Shown one piece after another: positions 15,807-25,719 of a DNA stretch of 64,000 bases. Location: the NCBI GenBank assembly GCA_963771295.1, contig CAVYTB010000014.1:310001-374000 (forward strand), in the 5' to 3' direction. Under the pieces are notes generated by a model. It had not been told where the DNA came from. It ran no database searches and worked only from the letters and a program-made list of their open reading frames with translations. Position numbers and translations under genes: made by a program. Origin of the DNA: Acidiferrum sp963771295. GTDB lineage: Bacteria > Acidobacteriota > Terriglobia > Acidiferrales > UBA7541. Numbering within the stretch: the first letter of the stretch is position 1; every line of letters starts with the position of its first letter.

Positions 15807-18601
15807 GTGGTTACTCCCGCCCCAGGGGGAGGCACGACCAATGCGCTCACCTTCATGGTCGTAAATCCGGTCCCAGTGCTTACTTCAATCGATCCAAGCT
15901 CTGTTCTCCCAGGAACCCGAGCGCTCACTCTATCGCTGACGGGCTCAGACTTTATTTCCGCTTCTGTGGTTCAGTGGAACGGCAGCACTCGGCCGACGAC
16001 GTTTGTTTCCGCGACCCAGTTGCAAGCAGCCATCCCTGCAGCTGACATCGCTGTGCCCGGAGCTGCCAATGTCACTGTATTCAACCCAAGTCCCGGCGGT
16101 GGTACTTCGTCAGCGATTTCGCTGGTGATAACTGGAGCAATCGTCAAAAGCGTGTCGGGAATCGCGACGCCAAAGTATATGGCATGGGATGCGAATCGGG
16201 GCACTCTGTATGTCGCGGTCGACTCAACCGACCCAACCATTCCAAATACTATCGTTCCGGTGAATCCGACAATAGCTATGGCAGGTACGCCTGTAGCCGT
16301 AGGCAATGGTCCTCATTTTGTTGTCATTGTCCTCCGATGATTCCTACTTATGGGTTGGTCTCGATAGCGACAACGCAGTGCAACGTCTCCATCTGCCTAC
16401 GCTTACGAAAGACATCTCCTTCACCCTGCCGCAGGATCCTTATCACAATACTCAAGTTGCCGTCAGTCTCGAGGCGGATCCTTATAATCCGCAAACGGTG
16501 GCATTGAGCGCGGGCAACTGGCGATATTCTCCAGAGGGATACGGTGGCGTGTATATCTACGACGGCGCGACTCGCCGCCCGACCTCGATTCCACCTTATG
16601 GCTTCGGCGGCCCGATGATCGACTGGATTCAATGGGGCGGGGATAATTCCACGATCTATGGAAGCCAATACACCACAATTGACGCGGGTGGTGTCGCCAC
16701 CCTCAAGGTCACGTCTTCAGGAGTTACTTTAGCGGCATACAATGGCGGACAGGCGGGGCTTCTCGGCTTCACGCAGTACGTCCAAGCCAGCGGGCTTCTT
16801 TACTCGACGGGAATGGTATTCAATCCCGTGAACGCGAATCTGGTGGGGCAAGACCCGCTTCCTTATTTTACCGACCCCGCATGCACTGCGGACGCTTCGC
16901 TAGGCCGATACTATTGCGTCGTCAGCGGCGCGCAGCCCATGATCGAATTGTGGGTTTTCGATCTAAAAGACTACACACTTCTCGGTCGAATTAACTTTGG
17001 CGCGCTCGCAGGTGTTCCGCTCTCGCCTATTACGGGCGCTCCCACACAACTTGTTCGCTGGGGCAACGCCGGTCTTGCACTGCTGACAACTACTGCTCCT
17101 TACGATGGAAATGGCGGTCTGTTTCTTATTAACGGGCCGGCGGTGAACCCCAATGCACCTCCCGATTTTACTTCGGGCGCTCCGATCAATGCTTACGCTT
17201 CGCTCACCTCCCTGAGCCCACTGCAGGCACCGGCCGGCAGCACCGATATAACCGTTACGCTCACGGGGAACAACTTCACCATCGACAGTACCGTCTGCCT
17301 GAATTGCGCCTACCTGAACATCCAAAGTCTCCCGACAACCTATGTGAGTTCGCAGCAATTGAATTTCACGATTCCGGCCAGCGATCTGAGCACCGCCGGA
17401 TTCCTGCCAATTCAGGTTTACGATTTCGCCACAAACCTATTTTCGAGCAATGCTCTGACGTTCGCTGTGAACCCGCCAGCGAGTGGCACCGAAACTACCC
17501 AAGTTGCACCGATCGCCTTGGCGGGTTTGTCCATGGCTTACGATGCGCATAGCGCGCGACTCTACGTTGGCACGGCCGACTATGAAACCGCCTACCCAAA
17601 TTCGATTGTGGCCATTGACCCCATCTCATTGGCCATCGCGAAAGTTCAGCCCGTTGGCTCCAATCCGGATGTTCTGAGCGTCAGTGCGAACGGTGAGTAC
17701 CTTTATATGGGATTCGCTAGCGCCACAAATCTGACTCAATTGGCACTCCCGTCGCTTGGATCACCACTGACTTGGGCATTGAACAATCCGCAGGGTTCAC
17801 CAGTGTACTGGGCCGGTGACGTACAAGCAGCACCACAAAATCAGCACACTGTGGCGGTGAACCTTCTCGACCTGGACTCATATCCTTCTAACAGCGGCGG
17901 TGTTGTGGTCTACGACGACAACGTGCTTAGGCCTGACTTTATCCCTGGAGTTAACCCGTCTCCTGTCGGATTTAATGGTCTCGCATGGAGTTCGACCGAT
18001 CAGATCCTTACCGGCGCATCCGCATCCAGCCCATTGTCAGAACTTCAAGTCACTTCATTGGGCGTCTCGGTGCACTCCACCGGAACGGCAATATTCAACA
18101 GTACGCCGGGGGCGATACACTCAGACTTCGGCACTGGGTTGATCTACAGCGACAGCGGCAAGGTAGCAAATCCCACGACCCAGGCGGTAGTGGGCAACTA
18201 CAACGCTTCCGGCCTTGTCGCTCCCGACTCTACGTTGATCGTGTCTTCATCCTTGGTCAGACTGCAGCGCAGGCGGCAACCCACCACTACACCATTCAGT
18301 CCTTCGATCAGAAGGCTTACACTCCTGTCTCTTCGATTACGCTTGAAAACTTGCTCGGCACCCAACGCAATTGATTCCTTGCGGCACTTACTGCCTCGCC
18401 GTCTTGACCACGAACAAGGGAGGTCAGGGATCACACGGCATGCTCTATCTGATTCGAGACGCCACCTTCGTCAGTAATGCGCAAGCCACGGCAATCGCGG
18501 CAGCGAAGCCCGCGGAAGACGTTAAACTACGCTGGAAACCGATCACCCCGGCGGACACCATCAAGATGCTGCACGCTCGAGGCTCAGGACAGCGGCACTG
18601 A
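15807..18601 (+). pseudogene. IPT/TIG and beta-propeller surface protein, 3' part, disrupted
   Basis: Continuation of the gene at 13532. After the IS it encodes a further TIG repeat (LTLSLTGSDFISASVVQWNG), then a propeller-like region beginning KYMAWDANRGTLYVAVDS. The frame shifts near 16328, runs open for about 640 codons (another TIG-like repeat near 17.2 kb, then more propeller blades such as SMAYDAHSARLYVGTADY), shifts again near 18240 and near 18365, and ends TPADTIKMLHARGSGQRH at 18601. The whole ancestral protein would have been about 1200 residues and exported. The stop is 33 bases before the left att repeat of the genomic island. Confidence 0.8.
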
Positions 18602-18633
18602 ACTTGAAACTGCTCAAAATGGCTTTGAAAAAA

Positions 18634-18679
18634 GTGGCGCGCCCAGGGAGATTCGAACTCCCGACCTCTTGCTCCGGAG
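18634..18679. repeat. Left att site: 46-bp orphan 3' end of tRNA-Arg
   Basis: The 46 bases are identical to 53044-53089, in the same orientation. They correspond to the tRNA from the anticodon loop to the CCA end. Downstream of the match, where the 5' half of the tRNA would continue, the sequence is unrelated, so this is not a functional tRNA but an attachment-site duplicate. Confidence 0.93.
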
Positions 18680-18797
18680 AACACGAGACTGTTTTGACGC
18701 GTTCTGAAAACTTTGCACTCTACTATATTCTTCAATGGGATACAACGACCTCGGTCTGAACCGTTCCTACCCATATTGAACGGATATGAATAGAGAA

Positions 18798-18815
18798 CTA
18801 TCACGTTTTTATCAC
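18798..18815. repeat. 18-bp direct repeat near left island end, candidate integrase arm site
   Basis: CTATCACGTTTTTATCAC occurs here and again at 52956-52973, in the same orientation, 118 bp inside the left att repeat and 70 bp inside the right one. Paired short repeats inside both ends of a tyrosine-recombinase island are typical of arm-type integrase or accessory-protein binding sites. Function is inferred from position. Confidence 0.55.
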
Positions 18816-19122
18816 ACCTCTTCGATATACACTTCTGACTCCGCGACCTAAGGCAGCATCCATTCGCCAGTCGCCTTGCCGCAGCGGGTGTTTCTCCCCT
18901 CTTTGCTGCCCAGATAATGGACTTTTCTAGCCCGAGCATTTCTCCGGACGTATGCAAAGGCGATTGACGAGTTCCGACGGTCGGCCATTTCCAAACTCGA
19001 GGCCCTTCGTGAGACGCAATCTGTTCAATCATCAAGCTTCAGCGAGTCCGGCACTGTGAAAGTAGTTCACTAAGGTTACGCAGACCCAAGACCGATCCGA
19101 CCCCCACATGCATTTAATGGAC

Positions 19123-19166
19123 TTGACATTTTGGTTAGGTGAGATGAGGATGACTCACCGTTAACG
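19123..19166 (+). promoter_or_regulatory. Possible promoter/operator upstream of island lipoprotein
   Basis: A TTGACA hexamer at 19123-19128 is followed by an inverted repeat GGTGAG (19138-19143) and CTCACC (19154-19159) and by the palindrome CGTTAACG (19159-19166), 22 bases before the next start codon. No good -10 hexamer is visible at the standard distance, so this is only a candidate regulatory region. Confidence 0.3.
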
Positions 19167-19187
19167 TAACTAGCGACGGGGGACCGA

Positions 19188-20117
19188 ATGAAAATATCAC
19201 CAATAGCATTAAGTCTTGGACTTTGGCTTTCAATGGCGGGCTGCAGCAGTTTAAATGTGTCGAACTCGACAAAAGCGAAAGTGAACGGATTGCCTTTCTA
19301 CATAAAGAAAGGGATCTGCAAGCAACAAACAGTTTGGCTCGAACCACTGTACGTCATCACCTACGAGCCAAATGCTGGAGTTTCTGTTAGTGGTCCGCTT
19401 CAAAAGGTGTTAACTCGTCTTCAGTTCATGACGCCAGACGTTCAGAAGTTCCTCATCTCTCCCACCACTAAGGACTGGTACTCGATTGGAACCGTCGCGG
19501 ATCGAGGTGGTCCTTTTAATGAAGGCGCAAACAGCCCAGCTTCCATAAAAAGAATTCACGACGAAGAGGACTCTGGCAACTGGTTGCGGGCCTCCAACAC
19601 AGGTGCAATCGATGCCGTCGTGGATTATACGGTCACTTACTATATAAATTCGGCGCGTCCATTCGCCGGAAGCACGCAGGTAAGTGCAAAGCTAGCACCG
19701 GACGGGACTCTTACAGAGGCCTCAGGACAGGTGAACGACCAGACTTTGGCCACAATAGCGTCAACTATCTCTTCGCTTGTGGGTACTGCAACTTCGGTGG
19801 CAAAGCTGAGCCCTGACCTATTGAGCCTCAAGGAAAAGAACGAGGGCAAAGCATCAGTCAAAACGAAGATTTACCAACATACCCACTATCAGTATTCTGA
19901 TGACCCCTCTGACGTCGTGGTGGACGGTTGTTTACCTGTTGCTGAAGGCGTAACCGGTGGCTCGTTCACAGTTTCCGAAGTCGCCGACTCGAGCGCAAAG
20001 CCGAACGATGCAAATAAGGAGAACTCTATTAGTGTCACAGGGTCGATAGTGTTACCGAAGCCCGCGGCGTCTCCCGCGCCAACAGGACCAACGACAACTT
20101 CACCTCCTAAGAACTAG
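19188..20117 (+). CDS. Predicted lipoprotein, hypothetical
   Basis: A 309-residue protein whose N-terminus (IALSLGLWLSMAGCSSL) is a lipoprotein signal with the lipobox SMAGC, so Cys19 should be lipidated. The mature part has GGPFNEGANSPASIKR, a central stretch SARPFAGSTQVSAKLAPDGTL and a Pro/Thr-rich C-terminus. GGGGGA precedes the start. No family is recognised. It is the first gene inside the left end of the island, ahead of the recombinases and on the same strand. A lipid-anchored surface protein at this position could be cargo. Confidence 0.8.
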   Translation: MKISPIALSLGLWLSMAGCSSLNVSNSTKAKVNGLPFYIKKGICKQQTVWLEPLYVITYEPNAGVSVSGPLQKVLTRLQFMTPDVQKFLISPTTKDWYSIGTVADRGGPFNEGANSPASIKRIHDEEDSGNWLRASNTGAIDAVVDYTVTYYINSARPFAGSTQVSAKLAPDGTLTEASGQVNDQTLATIASTISSLVGTATSVAKLSPDLLSLKEKNEGKASVKTKIYQHTHYQYSDDPSDVVVDGCLPVAEGVTGGSFTVSEVADSSAKPNDANKENSISVTGSIVLPKPAASPAPTGPTTTSPPKN

Positions 20118-20181
20118 CACCCCGCGAGTCTCGCTGAGGGGCCTTCAGTCTGGCACTACTTCCCCGTCGAACGCTCATCCA

Positions 20182-21426
20182 GTGACTCCACAATGTTCCG
20201 TTTTGGAGGGACTTGAAGACCGGCGGCGGACGGCGCCTCTCCTTAAGGAGAGAGAGCAATTTCTCGCTCACCTACTGCGGCAAGGTACCAGTTATCGCCG
20301 AGTCCGGTCGATTGCGGCTTATCTAATCCATGTCGTCCGCATATTGGAACTGACAAATCTCAGAAGCGTAGAAGTCGAGGAGATCGAGAGGGCCGGCGAG
20401 TGCTGGGCGAACTATCAAGGACCGCACCGAAGAAGGAAAGCGGGAAAGACGGCAGCCTACTGTTTCAGCGGAGTCGCCAAGAAGTGGTTGCGTTTCCACG
20501 GTCGATTGACGGTGACTCCTGCTCCAGCACAGCCGTTCGCTGAGTTCGTCAGCGACTTCATAGAGTCGATGCGATCGACCCAAGGTCTTTCACCGGCGAC
20601 GATTAAGGGATACGGTTCGAGAGCCAGAGTCTTTCTAAACTGGCTTGTAAGCAGACACGCGGCGCTCTCCTCGGTTTCCCTTCATGATGTCGATGACTTT
20701 CTAGCCGAAAAGGCGGCGGATGGATGGCGTCCAAGGACACTTGCTGCGCAGGGCCAAGCTCTTCGAGCCTTCTTCGGACACGCTGCGAATCGAGGTTGGT
20801 GTGCGCCAGGGATCGGTCGAGGAATCCAAAGCCCCGCTATCCCCAAATATGATGGCCAGCTCAAAGGGCCAACGTGGAAGGAAGTCCGGCTATTGCTCCA
20901 TGACGCAAGTGGGGCGAAACCTGCGACGCTCCGTGCGCAGGCCATCATATCGCTGTGTTCGATCTATGCCCTCCGCAGCAGTGAAGTCGTGCAACTGCGC
21001 CTGAGCGATTTTGATTGGCGGGAAGAGAGATTTTCCGTACAACGTGCAAAGCGTGGCGGGGTGCAACACTATCCAATTCAGTATGAAGTGGGAGAGGCGA
21101 TTCTTCGATATCTCACGAAGGGGAGACCTCGCTGCACCTGCCGTCACCTCTTCGTGACACTTCACCCTCCATATCGCCCCCTCCATGCGTGCTCCATGTG
21201 GGAGATCACAAGTCTTCGCATGAAGCGATTGGGAATCGTGTCAGCACATAATGGCCCGCACGCTCTACGTCATGCCTGTGCGACGCACTTGTTAAGAAGA
21301 GGCGCATCGTTGAAAGAGATTGCGGATTTCCTCGGTCACCGCGACACCAAATCGGTAGCAATCTATGCCAAGTATGACACGCGGTCTTTGCGAAAGGTCG
21401 CCGCCTTTCGTTTGGTAGGTTTGTGA
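20182..21426 (+). CDS. Tyrosine recombinase / integrase
   Basis: A 414-residue site-specific recombinase with the full catalytic set: Arg265 in YALRSSEVVQL, His360 and Arg363 in HALRHACATHLL, His386 in FLGHRDT and nucleophile Tyr395 in VAIYAKYD. The N-terminal 120 residues and the SAM-like core-binding domain (FVSDFIESMRSTQGLSPATIKGY) precede it. The start is a GTG at 20182. The next recombinase starts at the overlapping TGATG, so the two are translationally coupled. Overlapping recombinase genes recall RIT elements, which carry three; no third is seen. This is the only tyrosine recombinase in the island that reads intact, and it lies 1.5 kb from the left att site. Confidence 0.93.
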   Translation: MTPQCSVLEGLEDRRRTAPLLKEREQFLAHLLRQGTSYRRVRSIAAYLIHVVRILELTNLRSVEVEEIERAGECWANYQGPHRRRKAGKTAAYCFSGVAKKWLRFHGRLTVTPAPAQPFAEFVSDFIESMRSTQGLSPATIKGYGSRARVFLNWLVSRHAALSSVSLHDVDDFLAEKAADGWRPRTLAAQGQALRAFFGHAANRGWCAPGIGRGIQSPAIPKYDGQLKGPTWKEVRLLLHDASGAKPATLRAQAIISLCSIYALRSSEVVQLRLSDFDWREERFSVQRAKRGGVQHYPIQYEVGEAILRYLTKGRPRCTCRHLFVTLHPPYRPLHACSMWEITSLRMKRLGIVSAHNGPHALRHACATHLLRRGASLKEIADFLGHRDTKSVAIYAKYDTRSLRKVAAFRLVGL

Positions 21427-22395
21427 TGATGCTGTTCGAAAGCACTGCACAGCTATATCGAGCGAAAGCGAGCAGCGGGGCTCGCCTACACCGACCGATA
21501 ATGATTCTCTCCGCCTTTTGCGCACAAATAGGAGATGTGCCGCTTGGCTGCATCACTCCAAGGCAAGTGACGACGTTTCTGGATGGTCCGCGCACTTCGA
21601 CAACTACATGGAGAAAGAAATATAGCCTCCTTAAGGATTTTTTCGAGTTCTGGTCGACGCGGGTTGGCCTGCAAGCGTTGCCGATGCCGCCGATTCGTCC
21701 GCCGTGCCCTCAAACCTTCGTTCCCTACGTCTACTCTCGAAGGGAACTCCGGCTCCTTTCGAAGGCAACACGGACCAGTCAGAAAAGGGCCTCGTGCATG
21801 ATTGAAGCGCGAACTCTGCGCGCATTGCTCTTGTTCTTGTATGGAACGGGAGCACAGACAGGCGATGCGCTGAAGTTGCTACGAGAGAAGGTGGACCTGA
21901 AGCACGGCCTGGTCACAATACCCAATGACAGATTCAATCGAGCGAGGTGCATTCCGATCGGTCCCGACGTTCACAAGGTGATGGACGATATGTCCAATCG
22001 ACCGCTCGAAAGGAGAACCGAGGCCCTGCTTTTTTCGTGACGAGAAATGGCAATGAGCTGAATGCCACCACTCTGTGCAAGGCTTTCCAAAGACTCCGCC
22101 GGGTTGCCGGAATTGCACGCCATGACGGATCTCGCTACCAGCCCCGAATGCATGATCTTAGGCACACGTTTGCTGTTCATCGTCTCACAGCGTGGTTCAA
22201 GAAAGGGGCTGACCTGAACAGGATGCTCCGGCGCTTGCGGCGTACATGGGGCAGGTTGGACTAGGTTCTACAGAAAGATACTTGTCGATGACCCCGGAAC
22301 GCTTTCGCAAGCAACTTGTGAAGTTGAGTCCACAACGGATGAAGAAACGATGGCGAGACAACGCGGCGCTAATGAAATTCTTAGCAGAACTGTGA
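21423..22395 (+). pseudogene. Second tyrosine recombinase of an overlapping pair, two frameshifts
   Basis: The gene starts at an ATG (21426) overlapping the previous stop. It reads SAM-like and catalytic regions to about 22030, shifts frame (FFVTRNGNELNATTLCKAFQ, then HDLRHTFAVHRL with His-x-x-Arg), shifts again near 22235 and ends YMGQVGLGSTERYLSMTPE with the nucleophile Tyr, stopping at 22395. The full product would be about 324 residues. Where family members usually have GLRxxEALAL, this one has TGAQTGDALKL, so the first catalytic Arg is missing. It could be an inactive partner by design, as well as a decayed one. Confidence 0.82.
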
Positions 22396-22832
22396 GTCTG
22401 TGTGCATTTTATTGGCTGGACGCGGGTGCAACTGCAAGGTAATTCTCATACATACTCCTTTAGGGGGACAACCTGAGGAACTTGACAGGATTATACTCTG
22501 CCCGCGTGCAAGTGATTTCAGTTTCCGGTAGAGTTCATGTTTCGATTGGGCCGACAAACCGCTCACAAAAGAGTTGGAAAAAGAAGAACGTGGAAATTTG
22601 AAGTGTGAATTCGGAAATCCTCGATGCTCGCGGGGAGTCCCCTGAGGAAGCCCTGGCACCCCGTACACAAGCCAGATCGCTAGGAAGGCTGCGGTGAGTT
22701 CCATCCCGCGCGATCCCGAATAAGCGTGATCCGGGTCACTTCGGAGCTTGTGACGAACTATTTATCATAAGTGCGACATTCCATCCGGCAATATAGCCAG
22801 TCCCAGTAGATCGACACAAGAGGCTTCTTCTG
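22396..22832. other. Intergenic stretch, no gene supported
   Basis: 437 bases between the recombinase pair and the nuclease-type cluster. A 107-codon frame on the minus strand overlaps the recombinase end and has no ribosome site or recognisable motif. No repeat, tRNA or clear terminator was seen. If the recombinase pair once belonged to a three-gene RIT element, the third gene would have been here. Confidence 0.4.
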
Positions 22833-23665
22833 ATGGGTGGCACGAACATGATCGTCCGCTTTCCACAACTGCGACGAACCCAGCAAAAAGGAAGCAAGCC
22901 GCGCTGTCACCTACTTACCTCTGGCACGAGAGAAGAAGTCGCTCGACGGTTAAGCTCGCTCACTGAACCCTGGGGAGAAGTACCCGCCGCAGGCTCATGG
23001 TGGATGCCAAACGGGTTTATCGATTGTGAGGAGGCGCAGTTACCTAGCGCGGATAGGATAATTCCGGATTCACAGAAACACGACACGCTACGAATTGGTG
23101 GCTCGCCGTGCCGGGACCAAGGACGACCACGCCCAACTGGGATATCGCGAGTACGTGCCTAATACACGGAGAACGCGGAATTCTTCTGATAGAAGCAAAA
23201 GCACATGATGCCGAGTTGCGAAATGAAGAGCGTGGGAAACCACTGGGCAATAAGGACAACAAAGGTGTCTCGATTGATAGCCGTCGAAATCATATTAGGA
23301 TTGGCTGCTGTATCCAAGAGGCCGGGCTCGCGCTCTCAGAACAGACCAACTTGACCTGGGCGCTCTCGAGAGACTGGTGCTATCAGATGGCAAATCGATT
23401 CGCGTGGGCCTGGAAGCTCACTGAACTCGGCAAACCAGTCATTCTGATTTACCTCGGTTTCTTGGCTTGTGAGGACATGCAGGACGCAGCAGGTCAAAGC
23501 CTAATTGCCAGTAGAGATGACTGGCAACGGACGATCGAGTCTCACAGTCGACCTTTATTCCCTCGTGAAGTTTGGAATAGGGAATGGAGTATTCACGGAC
23601 AATCGTTTATTCCCCTCATTCGGACTTTCAACCAACCACTCGGTGATCCGCAGACGGTTCTATAA
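22833..23665 (+). pseudogene. PD-(D/E)XK-like nuclease domain protein, one frameshift
   Basis: Two frames join near 23095 to give about 277 residues. The first reads from the ATG at 22833 (VRFPQLRRTQQKGSKPRC, TREEVARRLSSLTEPWGEV, GSWWMPNGFIDCEEAQL); the second continues NWWLAVPGPRTTTPNWDIAS and GILLIEAKAHDAEL to the stop at 23665. The Asp in NWDIAS followed by a strand with EAK (E-x-K) fits the core of PD-(D/E)XK nucleases. No exact family is recognised. The next gene starts within 40 bases, so it heads an operon of nuclease-type genes. Decay or a sequencing error explains the frame change. Confidence 0.6.
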
Positions 23666-23701
23666 ATGGACGGTAGTCGGCCCAGCAGAGGAGGTGTGTC
23701 A

Positions 23702-24122
23702 GTGCCTGCGAGCGAATTAAAGCTAATCAAGCGGTGTGCGGAGTTCCGGCCACGCGACGAAGTGAAACTCGTACCTCATAATACTCGTGGAATCTACGTT
23801 CTTCTCGAAAAGAAACCTGGTGACAAATTCGACGTTACCTATGTTGGGATGGCGGGCGGGCAAAATGCCGGAGCCCGTGGGAGATTGCGGTCCCATTCAA
23901 GAAGCGATACAAAAGGAAAATTGTGGACTCATTTTTCCTTTTTGAGGTGTGGGACAACATCACACAGGCTGAAGTTGCAGAATTGGAGGGACTGTTCAGA
24001 CAATCTATAGGAACGACAGTCGGGCAAATCGAATCAACAAACAGCGTTCCTTCAAGAAACTAAAAAAGGTAAAAATAAACAATCTGAAGCAATGGCAACA
24101 GCACCATCCACAAGCTACCTAG
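23702..24122 (+). pseudogene. GIY-YIG domain protein, two frameshifts
   Basis: A GTG at 23702 with AGGAGG seven bases upstream starts ASELKLIKRCAEFRPRDEV. The GIY-YIG fold is visible as RGIYVLLEK, FDVTYVGMAGG and ARGRLRSHSRSD. The frame moves near 23940 (to FEVWDNITQAEVAELEGLF) and again near 24027 (to NRINKQRSFKKLKKVKINN), ending at 24122. The product would be about 139 residues, the usual size for stand-alone GIY-YIG proteins. Each frame piece is clearly homologous to the expected continuation. It follows the PD-(D/E)XK-like gene by 36 bases and probably belonged to the same transcript. Confidence 0.7.
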
Positions 24123-24143
24123 GATGCGAAACGTGACTTCCCT

Positions 24144-24356
24144 TTGCCTCATTTCTTCCCGCGATCGCGGCTCGAGGCAATACTTCTCGAGTTGTCCGGG
24201 ATCATCGAACCAGGGGTTCAGTGCACTGCCCATCATTTCGAAACCCCGGGTGTAGGTATTGTTATCCTCTTCGCGGAGATCGTCAGAAAGCTATTCAGGA
24301 ATCAAGCTGCTGGTGAGCGCGAGCATCGGTCCCGACCGACAGAACCGGGGGAATGA
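24144..24356 (+). CDS. Small hypothetical protein in nuclease-gene cluster
   Basis: Roughly 70 residues (FFPRSRLEAILLELSGIIEP, GVGIVILFAEIVRKLF) ending in a TGA that overlaps the ATG of the HNH gene (ATGA at 24353-24356). That overlap argues for translation and coupling with the nuclease. The start is uncertain (TTG at 24144; no good ribosome site) and the true N-terminus may have been lost in the decay affecting this stretch. No family recognised. Confidence 0.4.
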   Translation: MPHFFPRSRLEAILLELSGIIEPGVQCTAHHFETPGVGIVILFAEIVRKLFRNQAAGEREHRSRPTEPGE

Positions 24357-24736
24357 TAAATAAAAAGAACCTACGGAACATCTACGACAAGACGAGTGGC
24401 CACTGCCATTTCTGTGGGGACCCAATCAAGTTCGAGAATCGGGGATGGTGTGAAACCCCAGACGGGCACTGGGAAGTTGATCACGTCATTCAACGCGATA
24501 AAGGTGGGGCGGAGACATATGCAATCGCCTGAGCCTGCACGCGCTGCAATCGTTTGCGCTGGCATCGCACAGGTGACAGCCTTCGGGAATTGCTCTTGCA
24601 TAGGAGTAATTGCCGTCAAGGAAACAAAGACGGCACCCAGGCCGGAAAACAACTCGAGTATTTGCAACACGTACGGCTGGAAAGAAACGTCGCGCGTCGA
24701 AATAAGCGGAAAGTACAAGCCCAGGCCAGCTAAAAA
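24353..24736 (+). pseudogene. HNH endonuclease with in-frame TGA
   Basis: From the ATG at 24353 the frame encodes a zinc-type HNH nuclease: GHCHFCGDPI (first CxxC), GHWEVDHVIQRDKGG (catalytic His in the DH pair), then an in-frame TGA at about codon 60, then ACTRCNRLRWHRTGDSLREL (second CxxC and the closing Asn/His helix), ending at 24736. The sequence on both sides of the TGA is clearly one domain, so this is a nonsense mutation, unless the codon is suppressed. The nuclease is coupled to the preceding small ORF. Confidence 0.7.
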
Positions 24737-24798
24737 CTCCTTGGGGGGGTCGGCATGAAAATTCATAGAGACGCTATTTCGTCCCTGAATTACTTACG

Positions 24799-25318
24799 GT
24801 GCTAATCTGTCTTGCGGGCGCGGCCGGATTCTTGGCGCGCTCCTCTGGAGGTGCTGACGTGTCGTTGGAATTGACGAGTCCCGATTTCCCCTCCGGTGGA
24901 AATATCCGAAGCAATTCACCTGCGAAGGTGCCAATATTTCACCCGTTCTCAAATGGAACGACCCACCTAGTGCCGCTCAGAGTTTTGTTTTGATCGTCGA
25001 CGATCCCGACTCTCCCGTGGGAACGTGGGTGCATTGGGTGATCTTTGACCTGCCCGCGAATCTGCGCGCCCTCCCGCAAAATTTCCCGAAGAACAGCAAT
25101 TGGCTGACGGTTCGCGCCAGGGCCGCAATGACTTTGGGGAAATCGGTTATGGCGGGCCCTGTCCTCCGCCCGGCAAACCTCATCGCTATTTTTTCAAGCT
25201 CTACGCCCTTGATGCCAAGCTGAATCTTGCGCCTGACGCCACGAAAAAACAGGTCGAACAGGCCATGAAAGGCCACATCCTGGCCCAGGGTCAATACATC
25301 GACCGCTTCTCGCGTTGA
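24799..25318 (+). pseudogene. YbhB/YbcL (PEBP) family protein, frameshifted
   Basis: Three frame segments give one phosphatidylethanolamine-binding-like protein: a hydrophobic start (CLAGAAGFLARSSGGADVSLE), LTSPDFPSGGNI, then after a shift near 24908 ISPVLKWNDPPSAAQSFVLI and DDPDSPVGTWVHWVIFDLP, then after a shift near 25090 GYGGPCPPPGKPHRYFFKLY to the stop at 25318. DPDSPxGxWxHW and GPCPPPGKPHRY are family signatures. The N-terminus suggests export. The start may be a GTG at 24799 or lie further upstream in another frame. The gene is dead in its present form. Confidence 0.8.
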
Positions 25319-25719
25319 CAATCTTTCCGCGGCGGAAGTCGCAGGATAATCGACTATCCTCGACAGAAACTTCCAGCGACCCGAAGCACCGATTCGCGTA
25401 TTTGCCAACATATGCATTGAACGGTTTGGCGGGAGCGGGAAGGGTGCACGGGAAAACCGGTTACGAATAGGTGGATTGATCCCCAAGGGGTAGCGCGTTG
25501 ACTTGGGTAGGAGCGCGACCTAAGATGAGTGCGGAATGAGTGAGAACGACACCTTGATTGGGTAAGGTCCTAATCGTTGAGCCAAAGAGTGGAGGGATGT
25601 TGGCCTGAAAGGTCCTCGACTTCCCTAATCCTCAGCATGGTCGGCAAACTGGCGTTCGATTCAATCGCGGACAATCTGACTGACAGGCTGACGTGGTACG
25701 GTAATTCCTGAAAGGCAGA
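25319..25719. other. Intergenic stretch, no gene supported
   Basis: About 400 bases between the PEBP pseudogene and the HTH/HEPN gene. A minus-strand frame crosses the PEBP pseudogene and is a shadow. No repeat or structured RNA was recognised. Confidence 0.35.

Noticed and set aside
18634..18679. Possible second tRNA-Arg gene at the left island border
   Set aside because: Only the 3' half is present; acceptor 5' strand and D-arm are missing, so it is an att fragment.
22478..22495. TTGACA followed by TATACT as a promoter
   Set aside because: The hexamers are only about six bases apart, far from the 16-18 needed.
22381..22704. 107-codon minus-strand frame after the recombinase pair
   Set aside because: No ribosome site, no motif, overlaps the recombinase end.
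24977..25486. 169-codon minus-strand frame
   Set aside because: Antisense of the YbhB-type pseudogene; no independent support.
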